DNA from: Acanthochromis polyacanthus | Lineage: Eukaryota > Chordata > Actinopteri > Pomacentridae | Direction: 5' to 3' | DNA: 64,000 bases | Assembly (NCBI RefSeq): GCF_021347895.1 | Contig: NC_067132.1 | Span: 806,001-870,000 of the forward strand | Part shown: piece by piece, positions 55,235 to 64,000 of the stretch | How positions within the stretch are numbered: position 1 is the first letter of the stretch | How the letters are laid out: every line of letters begins with the position of its first letter | Made by a program: the position numbers and the translations under genes | Notes under the pieces: model-generated | What the model was told of the DNA's origin: nothing | Databases searched by the model: none | Seen by the model: the letters and a program-made list of their open reading frames with translations, nothing else

Positions 55235-55910
55235 AGAATCAGAATCACTTTTATTTGCCAAGTATGTGAGCAGATACAAGGAATTTGACTCCGGTATTTT
55301 ACAGTACCCTCTTGGTCAGGGGCCAAAAGTATAATCTGTTTTTCTGACCAAACCAACAAACGAAAAAGGGAAAAACAGTTAAATTTTCATTTTTTCGTTT
55401 TCAACCAAAAACGAAAAAACGTTTCTTTCTTTCTCAATTCAAAACCAAAAACGAAATTAACACAAGCAAATTACGGCCGAATCTCGTTTTTTGGATTTCA
55501 ATTTTTCGTTTTTTCATTTCAGGTCTCAAAACGAAAAAACGGAAGCATGTGACCCCTGACCATCACGGGTCAAATGGACTCCCTACCAAAATAAAAGCCT
55601 TACTAATAAATGGGTAATAAAAGATAAATTACGTTAAATAGCGTTTTTATTTTTGCACAGTATTTATTATATACACTACTAGGCTTGTGATAATGTTAGA
55701 AAATAATAGTAATAATAATTATTATTATTATTAACAACAATACAACTAACAACAATACTACTACTACTACAACTATAATAATAATAATTGTTAAAAGTCA
55801 CAAACTGTAATAATTTGCAATGATTTGTGGTATTTGACACACTGCCTCATGACAGAATGAGTTAGCTAATTCTGCCAGGTAAAGCTGTTCTTTATCTTTT
55901 ATTTCATTTA

Positions 55911-57941
55911 AAAAGGAAAGCTGTTCTGTCATATGGACTTTGGGACCAGGTCAGAGTGGACCATGGAAGGGAATCTTACCTGTCACTGTCAGTACAGAGC
56001 AAACTGGCAGAGCACATATTTAATAAAGACAAGCCGCCTTATGTCCAGACAATGTCAACAAAGGTTTGTAAATTATTTCCACAAATATATACATTGACAT
56101 TATATTGTGTATAAGTGGGGGTGGTTGTGTATAAAGCCCCCACATCATAGTGTCCATCACAGAATATCTGTGTTAATCATTTCAAGAACAATCATTTAAC
56201 ATATAAAAGAGATAATTATAGTAGTAACTGATTATAGTAATGAATTACAGTACATATATTAAGAGATTGTATGAGAAAGAAATCATGATATTATATTGAC
56301 TCATTTTGTTAATCACATTTTGTGGCACAATTTTTAACTCATTTTCTGTCATGCATTATGTCCCAAAAATGGATTTGTGTGGAGCGAGTTAGAAGCTATC
56401 ACAAATTAAAGGGTTGTTGTTATTCATTATTAAGTATTTAATATTGTCATTTATAAAAAAAAAAAAAAAATGTTGAATTGCCCATTCATGACTGCTGACC
56501 TAAAAAATACCAAAAAAAAAAGTTTTTGTTTGACAATTCCCTTCTGTTCTGCAGAACCACAAGCTTGAACGTGTGTGGCCGGAAATAAACAATAGGGTAA
56601 CCTATCCGCTGAAAGCAGTGCTGGTAGAACTTGTTGACCAAGGCCTTATCAACATGGAGGACAGCACAGTCTGACACTGTGTGTCGAACCTGGCCTGGCA
56701 GGTTGCCAATATTGGACTGCAGCGCTTCATTGATGCATGGAATTGTCATACAGTTTCAGGTATTGGATCCAATACCTGGTATTGTCTCTTAAGCATGAAA
56801 ATATATCTCACTGTTTAGTTTTCTGGGATCCTCCTATGAGGACTCCCTGTCCAACCTTGCACAATGCACACAGCTCCTAGTGAGCAGGAAATTTGTGTCT
56901 TAGCATAGCACATATGTAAATTATCCATTTCTTTCACATGTTTCAAAGACTTATTTCAAATTGTATCACATTCATATGTTTATCAATAATCAACACAAAA
57001 TGCCACCTTTCTTCTAAAAAATTGGCAATCAATTCAAAAGGAAATTTTGAGATTTCTAACAAAATTTGTAATAAACTTGCTCATGTTTAGTATAGCTGCA
57101 TATTATATGCATTTGATATCCTTGTGTCTGTGACTCATTAACATCAATTTATTCAACATCAACTTATCAATTAAATAACTTAGGGTCAGGGTTAGCGCAG
57201 CACAGTTATGCAAAATTAGAGTTGCCTAACGGGCAAGAGATTCAGACACATACAGAAACACAGATAGAAGGCTTGTCTCATTGCAAGAGGCTTTAACAAT
57301 AAATAGTGATACTCTAAGCTACAAAACATTGAAAGTTAATTACAGTACTGTGGAGTTGAAACAACGAGACGGGGGACGTAGGTGAGTCGAAAACTTTACT
57401 GGTTTCTCTCCACTTCACAACACATTCAACACCACTACATGTGTCAGTTAACCGGCAAAAACATAAACATAACCCGCCAGCAATCCCAGAACCGGAAACC
57501 TAGATTCTTAAAGGCACAAGTCCTCTTTGGTGAATGTCTCGTCTCCTTTACAAAGTGGATCCACCACAGTACAACATAATTTGTATCAACATCAAGAAAC
57601 CAAGACATTTTATCTCAGGTTTTTCTTAAGGAAGAGGGATTCCAAATGTGCTAGCTGAGGGGGGATGCCCGACAAAGCTGTCGGCAGAACTTCTGCCATC
57701 CTCAAATTTGGCCGCCGACCAATACGCTGAGGAAATGGGGGGAAATCTGGCCCGAGAGTCAACATTTGGGACCAGTCCCTTTACCTGCCAGGCTGACCAG
57801 CAAAGTGCTGAACAAGACTTTGCCGCCATCTACCCAGACATGGGAAGTGTACTTGAAAATGCAATTAATGGACAACCTGGACCTTTCCAGCAAGCTGTGT
57901 TGTCACTGATAGACATCGCAAAATGGAGGCAGCAGTTTTAG
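55911..57941 (+). pseudogene. integrase-core transposase, C-terminal half in three exons
   Basis: Exon a (about 55,911-56,063) encodes SYGLWDQVRVDHGRESYLSL with the likely second catalytic Asp. Exon b (56,555-56,759) encodes NHKLERVWPEINNRVTYPLK with the likely catalytic Glu, then a TGA stop after MEDSTV, and IGLQRFIDAWNCH. Exon c (57,631-57,941) encodes GIPNVLAEGGCPTKLSAELL and STFGTSPF and ends DIAKWRQQF. Phases 0 and 1 agree with GT-AG borders. The first catalytic Asp and any N-terminal DNA-binding domain are absent; exon a follows directly on repeat sequence, so the copy looks internally deleted. A short LTR-like fragment lies at about 57,380-57,600 in the last intron. Confidence 0.6.
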
Positions 57942-58660
57942 TGTTTCTTCCAAGTGTCTGCTTGTGATTTTCTGTTGTTTTTCTGTTGATAATAAAATTA
58001 TAATAGTAATGTTCATTTGTATTCCTTTTTAATAAATGTTTCTTTGTATACCTTTGTTTCCTGAGTCAGGTCCTTGTTCTGTAACCCCTACTGTAGTTAA
58101 AACACATACAACAAATACATCATTGTAGTTGCTTTGTTTTACTGTATGGACTTGCAAACACATCCAGGTCATGTAAATGAAATCTACTTTTTCCATAGCA
58201 CAGCAAACTCTTTTGAGAATGGAAAAATGTAATGTCTCAAGGTAGCTTAATTCCCAGTGAGGCCAAGCAGTGAGGAGGAGCATGCCACTGTCTGTCCATA
58301 GGAGAATGAACATTGTAAGATCCTTAGTCCCTCAACTGAGTACTTGATTTTCTTCTGAATTGGTTCACACTGCCATCTACTGGGCGAAAAAGGGAAACTG
58401 TTCTTTTCGAGCTCCCTCATCTGGCTGTTCTCAACGCATAAAGCGGCATGAAGGAGCAGCAGTTCTACTCCAAGCTCCTCCTGGACGACTGAGTTTCTCA
58501 TCAGCACACGCCATGCAGCTGACATGTCATAAAGTTAAAATGACCCACGTATTTTATGATCAACAGACATAGCATCAACCGGAGTGCTGGTTGATGTCAC
58601 ACTTATCACAAAGGTGAACACTTAACGATCTCGTGTCCGCTCATTAGATGTATCCAGGCC
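57942..58660. other. non-coding part of the 3.8-kb transposon
   Basis: It follows the transposase stop codon. AATAAA-type signals occur (AATAAAAT near 57,991). No further conserved frame. Confidence 0.4.
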
Positions 58661-59420
58661 AGGCAGCAGACCTGTAATTATTATTATAGTGGTAGTAGTA
58701 GTAGTATTGTTGTTAATAATAATAATTATTATTATTTTCTAACATTATCACAAGCCAAGTAGTGTATATAATAAATACTGTGCAAAAATAAAAACCTTAT
58801 TTAACGTAATTTATCTTTTATTACCCATTTATTAGTAAGGCTTTTATTTTGGTAGGGAGGTGCTTCCGTTTTTTCGTTTTGAGACCTGAAACGAAAAAAC
58901 GAAAAATTGAAATCCAAAAAACGAGATTCGGCCGTGATTTGCTTGTGTTGATTTCGTTTTTGGTTTTAAATTGAGAAAGAAAAAAAAACGTTTTTTCGTT
59001 TTTGGTTGAAAACGAAAAATTGAGTCGTTTTTCCCTTTTTCGTTTGTTGGTTTGGTCAGATAAACAGATTATGCTTTTGGCCCCTGACCCCTCTTGTACT
59101 AGACAAATAGAAAATCAAATAATAAACATAAATTATGTAACAAAAAGAAAAATATAAAAAATTCTAACGTAACTTTAACATTACGTAATAAGAAAAATTA
59201 ACATAACATAATGTAACATAACATGACATAACATAACATAAAATAACCTAGTTTAAAGTGATCAGTGGAAATGGTGGAGCTTATGTACATTATACACAGA
59301 TGTAGATAATTTTTATTTACACAGTGTATACAGAATGTGTTTAGTGAGAATTTTATTGTTTATAGAACTGTTTGTTGAGGTTGTGGATGTTTATGTTCAT
59401 GATTCAGACTGTGACTGGTT

Positions 59421-59967
59421 TCAAATGTTCATCAGAGCAACAGCCTGTGGAAAGAAACTGTTCATGTGTCTGGTGGTTTTGGCGTACAGAGCTCTGTAGC
59501 GCCTGCCGGAGGGGAGGAGGTGAAACAGGTTATGTCCAGGGTGTGACGGATCTGCAGTGGTGTTGCCTGCCCTTTTCCTGACTCTGGACATGTACAAGTC
59601 CTGAATGGAGGGCAGGCTGGCACCGATGATTTTATTCCACTTCTCATCTGTACGCAGACTCATCACCATCCTGGATGAGGCCGATGACAGTTGAGTCGTC
59701 TGCAAACTTTAAGAGCTTCACGCTTGGGTCACCTGAGGTGCAGTCATTGGTATAGAGGGAGAAGAGCAGTGGGGAGAGCACACACCCCTGGGGGGCGCCA
59801 GTGCTGACTGTCCGTGTGCTGGATGTGATGCTCCCCAATCTCACCTGTTGCCTCCTGTCTGTCAGGAAGTCTGTGATCCACTCACAGGTGGAGGCTGGCA
59901 CAGTGACTTGAAAGTCAGTATCTGCAAAGATCTTCTTGTGATCATCTTGTGATTTGATTTGTGCCAT
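59421..59967 (-). pseudogene. L2-type LINE reverse transcriptase and C-terminus fragments
   Basis: The upstream piece (59,967-59,644) contains the RT blocks [34 protein letters not shown] and the catalytic FADDSTV. The downstream piece (59,705-59,421) contains a PSIQDLYMSRVRKRAG and AVALMN tail. About 50-100 residues between FADD and the tail are missing, an internal deletion at about 59,670. It is related to the relic at 9,308-9,535. Confidence 0.8.
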
Positions 59968-60519
59968 TTAAAAAATCTAAACATTCAATATTTCACTGTT
60001 CAGCATCATAAATTTTGAACTAATCGGTTGCTTTCCATCAGTACAAGTCAACATAAGAATATATATATATATATATACAAACTCATATTTCTGAAATATA
60101 TTTTGTGTTGTTATGATCACCAAAATTGTGGTGAGTTTGTTATGTATTTTGATCCAAGTCTGGTGTTTCTAGCCTTATTATTTCGAAAGATACAGGATTC
60201 CTGTTTAATTTACATTTTCTTCCACAGTTCCACAGTGCCCCCTTTTGGCATCGGAATGCAATGAGATCATCATGAATCTCACTGTTTTAATTATAAAATC
60301 TTGTTTTATGCAGGTTGAAACAAGATGAAAACTGTTTTATTCACCACCTTATGTATGTCATGTTATCATATTTTCACTGTGACACATATAATTTAGTAGA
60401 TAAAGCACATTTAAAGCACAAACATATAATATGGAATTAATAACACATATCTGATTAGCTGGTATACTCTGTAGCATGTTACCTTTGATTATTTAAAGTA
60501 TATTTCAAGGATCATGGTG
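59968..60519. other. AT-rich intergenic, no gene seen
   Basis: Contains a short (TA)n tract near 60,060. No coding similarity recognised. Confidence 0.4.
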
Positions 60520-60780
60520 AGGTTGTCAGGGCCCTCTCCTCGCCCCATTCCTACCTGGCATCCCAAACACTCCATCCTATCTGTCTCCCGCTGTTTACTC
60601 TTCTCTGTTACTCTCCGCTCTCTCTCCCTCTCTCTCTCTTCTCTCTCCCCAGTGCTGCACCTGAGTGGAGCGCGGGTCCTCAGCTGTCTCCACTCAGGTG
60701 ATTAGCTGCTCCACGAGACAGCTTTGATCAAGAGAAGAAAAGACTTTTCCTCTTACAGTGATGTGGCTGTCATATCATCT
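60520..60780 (+). repeat. LTR-like fragment
   Basis: C/T-rich sequence with a CTCTCTCTCC tract followed by CACCTGAGTGGAGCGCGGGT resembles the promoter part of fish LTRs such as the block at 53,225. No ends visible. Confidence 0.3.
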
Positions 60781-60797
60781 TGGATGAGCTTGATCTA

Positions 60798-60972
60798 CAC
60801 TACCAGTCAAATGTTTGGACACAGCTTCTCATTCAATACATTTATACATATGAAATTATGTTGTAAATAAAAGAAGTGTTAATATTCAGTATTAATCTAC
60901 AATGTAGAAACAATACAAATGAACTAAAAACCATTAAATGAGAAGGTGTGTCCAAACTTTAGTCTGGTAGTG
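60798..60972. mobile_element. Tc1-type MITE, 175 bp
   Basis: CACTACCAGTCAAATGTTTG and the inverse of CACTACCAGACTAAAGTTTG, with TTCTCATT and its inverse further in. This is a very common fish mariner/Tc1 MITE. A TA precedes the left end. Confidence 0.85.
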
Positions 60973-61821
60973 TGCATGCAATGTTGACAATGTATCATCA
61001 GATGTACCCTGAACACTGTAACTACAGTTGATAATTTTCCTATTTCATGCAAACTTGTAACATATTTGAATGATGAATATAGAGCAGAAAGGTCAGCATA
61101 TTTATATGCTGGGTGGTGTGTTTTAAGGAATCCATCCTTGAACCTCTGACAGAACCATGACCAGCCATTATGAAGCAGTTCACAGCTATTAATGCCAGGT
61201 CAGAGAGTACTATATATAGACATGCAATTGCAGGAGTTTCCAGGCTTCATCCCCATCCCAACAGACATTTTTATGGAAAGTCAGTAGAAATCTGGAACTT
61301 GAGGGAAACAGACACCTCATGTCATCATTTCTCCCTGTTGAGGGCATTGCTGGCAGATGTGTGGTAAACACATCCACCGTACAGTTAAGCAACACAAGAG
61401 AAAAGATGACTGTAATCTTGCTGCTCTGCATGGTGTTTGATGTTTAGGATTTTGACATTGATGCAAAGTGCCTGTAATGCACTTTTATTTACTTTTATAA
61501 AAGCTGTATGAACCCTGATTCAAATAAAGTATAAACTGTATAGTTTTGTTTGTGTAGGGTGCAAGTGTGAAAAGTCAACCCCTACCCGCAACCCCCTACC
61601 CCCGACCTTACACCCTCCACACCCACCACCCCTCCCACCGCAGACACACACTCACAACTCTCATTTGCATTTGTATGGCTCACAGCATTTTCAGTGACAC
61701 TGGAAAGCTCCCCTCCTGGGAGATCAGCTGTCCATGTCAATTCCTAACAATTCTCAGTAGTTTTTAATGGTTTCTGCAAATCACAGTTTACTGCCGTTAA
61801 CTTGAAATTCCACAGAAATTT
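60973..61821. other. intergenic, no gene seen
   Basis: Includes a C-rich stretch at 61,575-61,650 (CCCTACCCCCGACC). Only short frames without motifs. Confidence 0.4.
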
Positions 61822-62539
61822 TCAGTGCTGTTTGCTGTCGAAAATCCCTCCTTTCATGCAGTGTGAGTATTTGTTAGTCTGGGCTGGGTGAGGTGATCGA
61901 GGAGTAGCAGCTGTATATTTCCTTTGGGTGTCATGAGTCACTGGTGAATATTGCTGCTTTGGGAAAAATACCTTTTGCACAGGAGGAAGTGCATTGTGTT
62001 CACTCATAATGGATTGGTGCTCCTTTTCTCCCCTAACTGACTCATATAGTGACTCTTGTGCCTTGTTGCTAGGTGATTGGGTTTCCAGAGGTTCATGATG
62101 AATGATTGGTGGTGGCAGCATAGCATCTTGAAGCTTCTGTATAGCATGTGTACCAAACTGTTGAGTTTCTATGTAGTCTTTGGTGTGTTTATTTGGGTCT
62201 TCAATTGCTAAGTCCTGCAACTCACCAAAAGAGTCTCTTTCCTTTTATTGAAACGCTGCTTCTTCGAATATAGCTACTTCTCTTAATGCTGCCGTAGCTT
62301 CTTTATCTTGTTTTAACACATGAAGACTTGCCTCAACTGAAGCCTTTTCTTTCATCATGGCTGCCTCCCTTTCTGCAAAGGATACTATAATTTTTTGCTG
62401 TTTCAGCCTTAGCTTTGGCCCTTGTTACAGCAGTGTTGACTGATGTCCGGGTTGAGGCTCTGGAGGACCTGTGTGAAGCTGAGATTTGAGACCTCGTCTC
62501 CAGCTGAGACTGATGTTTTTCTTTGTTGTCATCACCCAT
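61822..62539 (-). pseudogene. BEL/Pao-like retroelement gag fragment
   Basis: The minus-strand piece starting at 62,539 (MGDDNKEKHQSQLETRSQIS, then SRASTRTSVNTAVTRAKAKA) matches the Ser/Arg-rich start and alanine-rich helix of gag-like proteins of fish BEL-type elements. A second frame (62,220-61,822) continues with IEDPNKHTKDYIETQ and a proline-rich tail. Two breaks near 62,230-62,390 separate them. No protease or RT follows inside the window. Confidence 0.5.
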
Positions 62540-62559
62540 CTTGCAGTGTTTCTATATGG

Positions 62560-62880
62560 AGTCAGTAGTTCTAGGCTTCTGCGTGCTTTTCACAGTTGTT
62601 TAGTTACCTTTTCCCTCTGAATAGTAGTCATTTTACTATTCTGTCCTGGCAGAATACGAACTGTATTTCCTGACAGATAGCAAACTATGGAGCTAGAACA
62701 GTCTCATAATTCACAAATGCACACAGAAGAATTCATAAATGTAAACTGGTATTCACAAATGTAAACTGCAATCCATAAATAAATTAAGAAAGTTCACAAA
62801 TGTATTTCTGCATTCACAAACTGCTTTTGTGTGTGAATCTTTTTTGAGACTCCTCTGACATCGTCTCGATCCACAAATGC
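62560..62880. repeat. CACAAATG-rich repeat
   Basis: ATTCACAAATGTAAACTG-type strings recur four or five times between 62,709 and 62,830. A MITE core is likely; the ends were not resolved. Confidence 0.4.
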
Positions 62881-62910
62881 ATTTTTTTTCCAACACGGAA
62901 GTTTCTGTAG

Positions 62911-62987
62911 CCAATCAGATGTCTCCCTCCTTTCAGCCAATCACAAAAACTCACCCCATGTGGGGGTGGGTGTACTGTTCAGCCAAT
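62911..62987 (+). promoter_or_regulatory. promoter with three CCAAT boxes
   Basis: CCAAT occurs at 62,911, 62,937 and 62,983, each within (A/T)GCCAATCA, followed by a GC-richer segment (GAACGCGTCCGGCCGCC) and then the THAP start codon at 63,065. Spacing of 26-46 bases fits NF-Y-type promoters. Confidence 0.5.
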
Positions 62988-63284
62988 CATATGAACGCGT
63001 CCGGCCGCCCATCGGAGTCATAGATATGAAGAGTGTGTACCGGGCAAAAACAAAAAAAGGAACAATGCCGGCTCATTGCGCTGCATTTAATTGCACACTA
63101 CGGCGAACGTTGGAGACAAGGAAACTTGGAATAACTTTCCAGAGGTAAGAATCTTTTTTGGTTCTTTTTTCATTGTTAAATCTTATTCAGAGTCTATGAG
63201 AGCTAACCAGTTAGCCGCTAGCAAAACACTAACGCAAGCTAACAGCTGGACAACCAAACACCAGACAATTATTAGTCGCTGTAG

Positions 63285-63535
63285 TATAGCTGTACAAGCA
63301 GTAGTAGTAATACTAAAAGTACACGCAGCAGTAATAGTAATACCAAAAATTCAAGCAGCAGTAGTAGTATAAATAGCCGTTAGAGTAGTAGAAGTAGTGT
63401 CAGCATTTGTAATAGTATTACAAGTTGTAGTAGCAGAGACAGTATCAGCAGCAGTAGTTGGTGTATTACCACTACTACTACTAGTAGTCGCATTACTATT
63501 AATACCACCAATACTACCAATAGTAGTTATAAAGC
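63285..63535. repeat. AGT/AGC trinucleotide-rich tract
   Basis: Interrupted GTA/GTAGCA repeats in both orientations, in the presumed THAP intron. Confidence 0.7.
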
Positions 63536-63542
63536 CTAACTC

Positions 63543-63544
<2 letters not shown>

Positions 63545-63606
<62 letters not shown>
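63545..63606. repeat. (TA)n microsatellite
   Basis: About 30 uninterrupted TA dinucleotides. Confidence 0.95.
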
Positions 63607-63608
<2 letters not shown>

Positions 63609-64000
63609 CCATCTATGTTATTCCTCCAAACCCATTTTATGATTGGGATTTCAGGCAATTCTTTAGGACTGCTCTCACATAATTGAAATGTTACTAAACA
63701 ATGTTATACTCATCAAATTAAATAACTTTGGTCTCCAGTATATTGGCTACTGCTGTTCTTTGTCCTTAATTTAGTAGGAAGCAGCTCTGAGGAGAGAGGG
63801 GTTTGCTGCAAGTGATGAGTCGGTGCTCTGCAGCAAACATTTTAAACCTGATGAGTACAAAGTACAAGAAAGAAATCGTGCAAAACGGTCCTCTTTCAGG
63901 GTTTCTAGCCATGACTTTGCATGAAGGTGAAGTGTTACTTACCCAGGGACACACACACAACAATGTACATGTGTATTGTAAATGTAAATAAACTGTATTC

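Larger units (their letters stand above)
55315..59088 (+). mobile_element. 3.8-kb DNA transposon with long inverted repeats, integrase-core family
   Basis: The ends GTCAGGGGCCAAAAG and its inverse start inverted repeats of about 450 bases, rich in AACGAAAAAACG-type strings. CCCTCTTG occurs on both sides (55,307-55,314 and 59,089-59,096). Removing the element with one copy of CCCTCTTG rejoins the LINE 3' UTR. Inside are three exons of an integrase-core-like transposase. The superfamily is uncertain: an 8-bp duplication suggests hAT or P, but the enzyme looks like an rve-type integrase. Confidence 0.85.
55235..59967 (-). mobile_element. L2-type LINE, minus strand, interrupted by a 3.8-kb transposon
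   Basis: On the minus strand the RT and C-terminal pieces lie at 59,967-59,421. The 3' UTR continues to about 59,097 and, after the inserted transposon, ends at about 55,235 in a GATTCTGATTCTGATTC repeat, the short tandem 3' tail typical of L2/CR1-type LINEs. The element is 5' truncated. Confidence 0.75.
63065..63931 (+). pseudogene. THAP zinc-finger fragment, two exon-like pieces
   Basis: Piece 1 (63,065-63,144) reads MPAHCAAFNCTLRRTLETRK and LGITFQR, the first half of a THAP C2CH finger, ending at AG|GTAAGA. Piece 2 (about 63,779-63,931) encodes AALRREGFAASDESVLCSKHFKPDEY in part, including the C-x2-H pair (CSKHF), and then meets a stop. The segment between (FP...W in other THAP proteins) is missing and the phase does not fit, so a middle exon is lost or the copy is decayed. 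THAP domains bind DNA and occur in P-element-type transposases and host regulators; the source here is unknown. Confidence 0.6.

Noticed and set aside
63397..63642. 81-residue hydrophobic frame as a membrane protein
   Set aside because: It is read through trinucleotide and (TA)n microsatellites.

Overview
The window looks like a transposon-packed stretch of a teleost fish genome. The signs are vertebrate-type GT-AG introns, fish-type tRNA-derived SINEs with TGGATGGA tails, Tc1/mariner elements with long inverted repeats, L2-type LINEs, a Penelope-like element, hAT and Harbinger MITEs, and a Ty3-type LTR element with the unusual protease-integrase-RT order described for Gmr1-like elements. I found no single-copy host gene I can name; almost all coding sequence belongs to mobile elements. 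All identifications rest on remembered family motifs, because no search could be run.

Layout. 1-4.9 kb: decayed Gmr1-like LTR retrotransposon. 4.9-11.4 kb: fragments (Tc1 end, an LTR-like promoter block flanked by inverted arms, two LINE ends). About 11.4-52.9 kb: one very large CACTA/EnSpm-like DNA transposon (the outer element), with short matching ends and TGAGA-rich subterminal zones. It carries an intact five-exon gene for a Tudor-like plus BEN-domain protein (minus strand, 20.2-12.7 kb) and, divergently, a multi-exon TNP2-like transposase (plus strand, 23.2-51.9 kb). A four-exon SAMD3-like gene (minus strand) lies in a transposase intron. The transposase is broken by a frameshift, by an apparent deletion and by a second CACTA-like element.

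That inner element (34,103-50,513, 16.4 kb) has matching termini, a 2-bp GG target duplication and arrays of subterminal repeats. It has its own two-exon transposase with an intact 668-codon frame. It also has a six-exon DUF4806-type accessory gene that I can splice almost completely; one junction is unresolved. Each nested element therefore pairs a transposase with a different accessory protein, and both accessory proteins contain a Ser/Thr-Pro-rich tandem repeat. This is the most interesting system in the window. Reading-frame and splice-phase bookkeeping supports the models: BEN exons sum to 1488 nt, SAMD3-like to 696 nt and inner transposase to 2007 nt, all multiples of three.

Inside these elements sit further insertions, many with clear target duplications: two palindromic elements with 7-bp duplications, an 8-bp-duplication hAT MITE, SINEs with 11-12-bp duplications, a Tc1 element that itself holds a hAT-like insert, a 1.1-kb TA-flanked element, a Harbinger MITE and an inverted pair of Penelope-like 3' halves.

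52.9-64 kb: an LTR-like block, then an L2-type LINE (minus strand) interrupted by a 3.8-kb DNA transposon with about 0.45-kb inverted repeats, a clean 8-bp duplication and remnants of a spliced integrase-core transposase. After these come a Tc1 MITE, a BEL/Pao-like gag fragment and a THAP zinc-finger fragment downstream of three CCAAT boxes, running to the window end.
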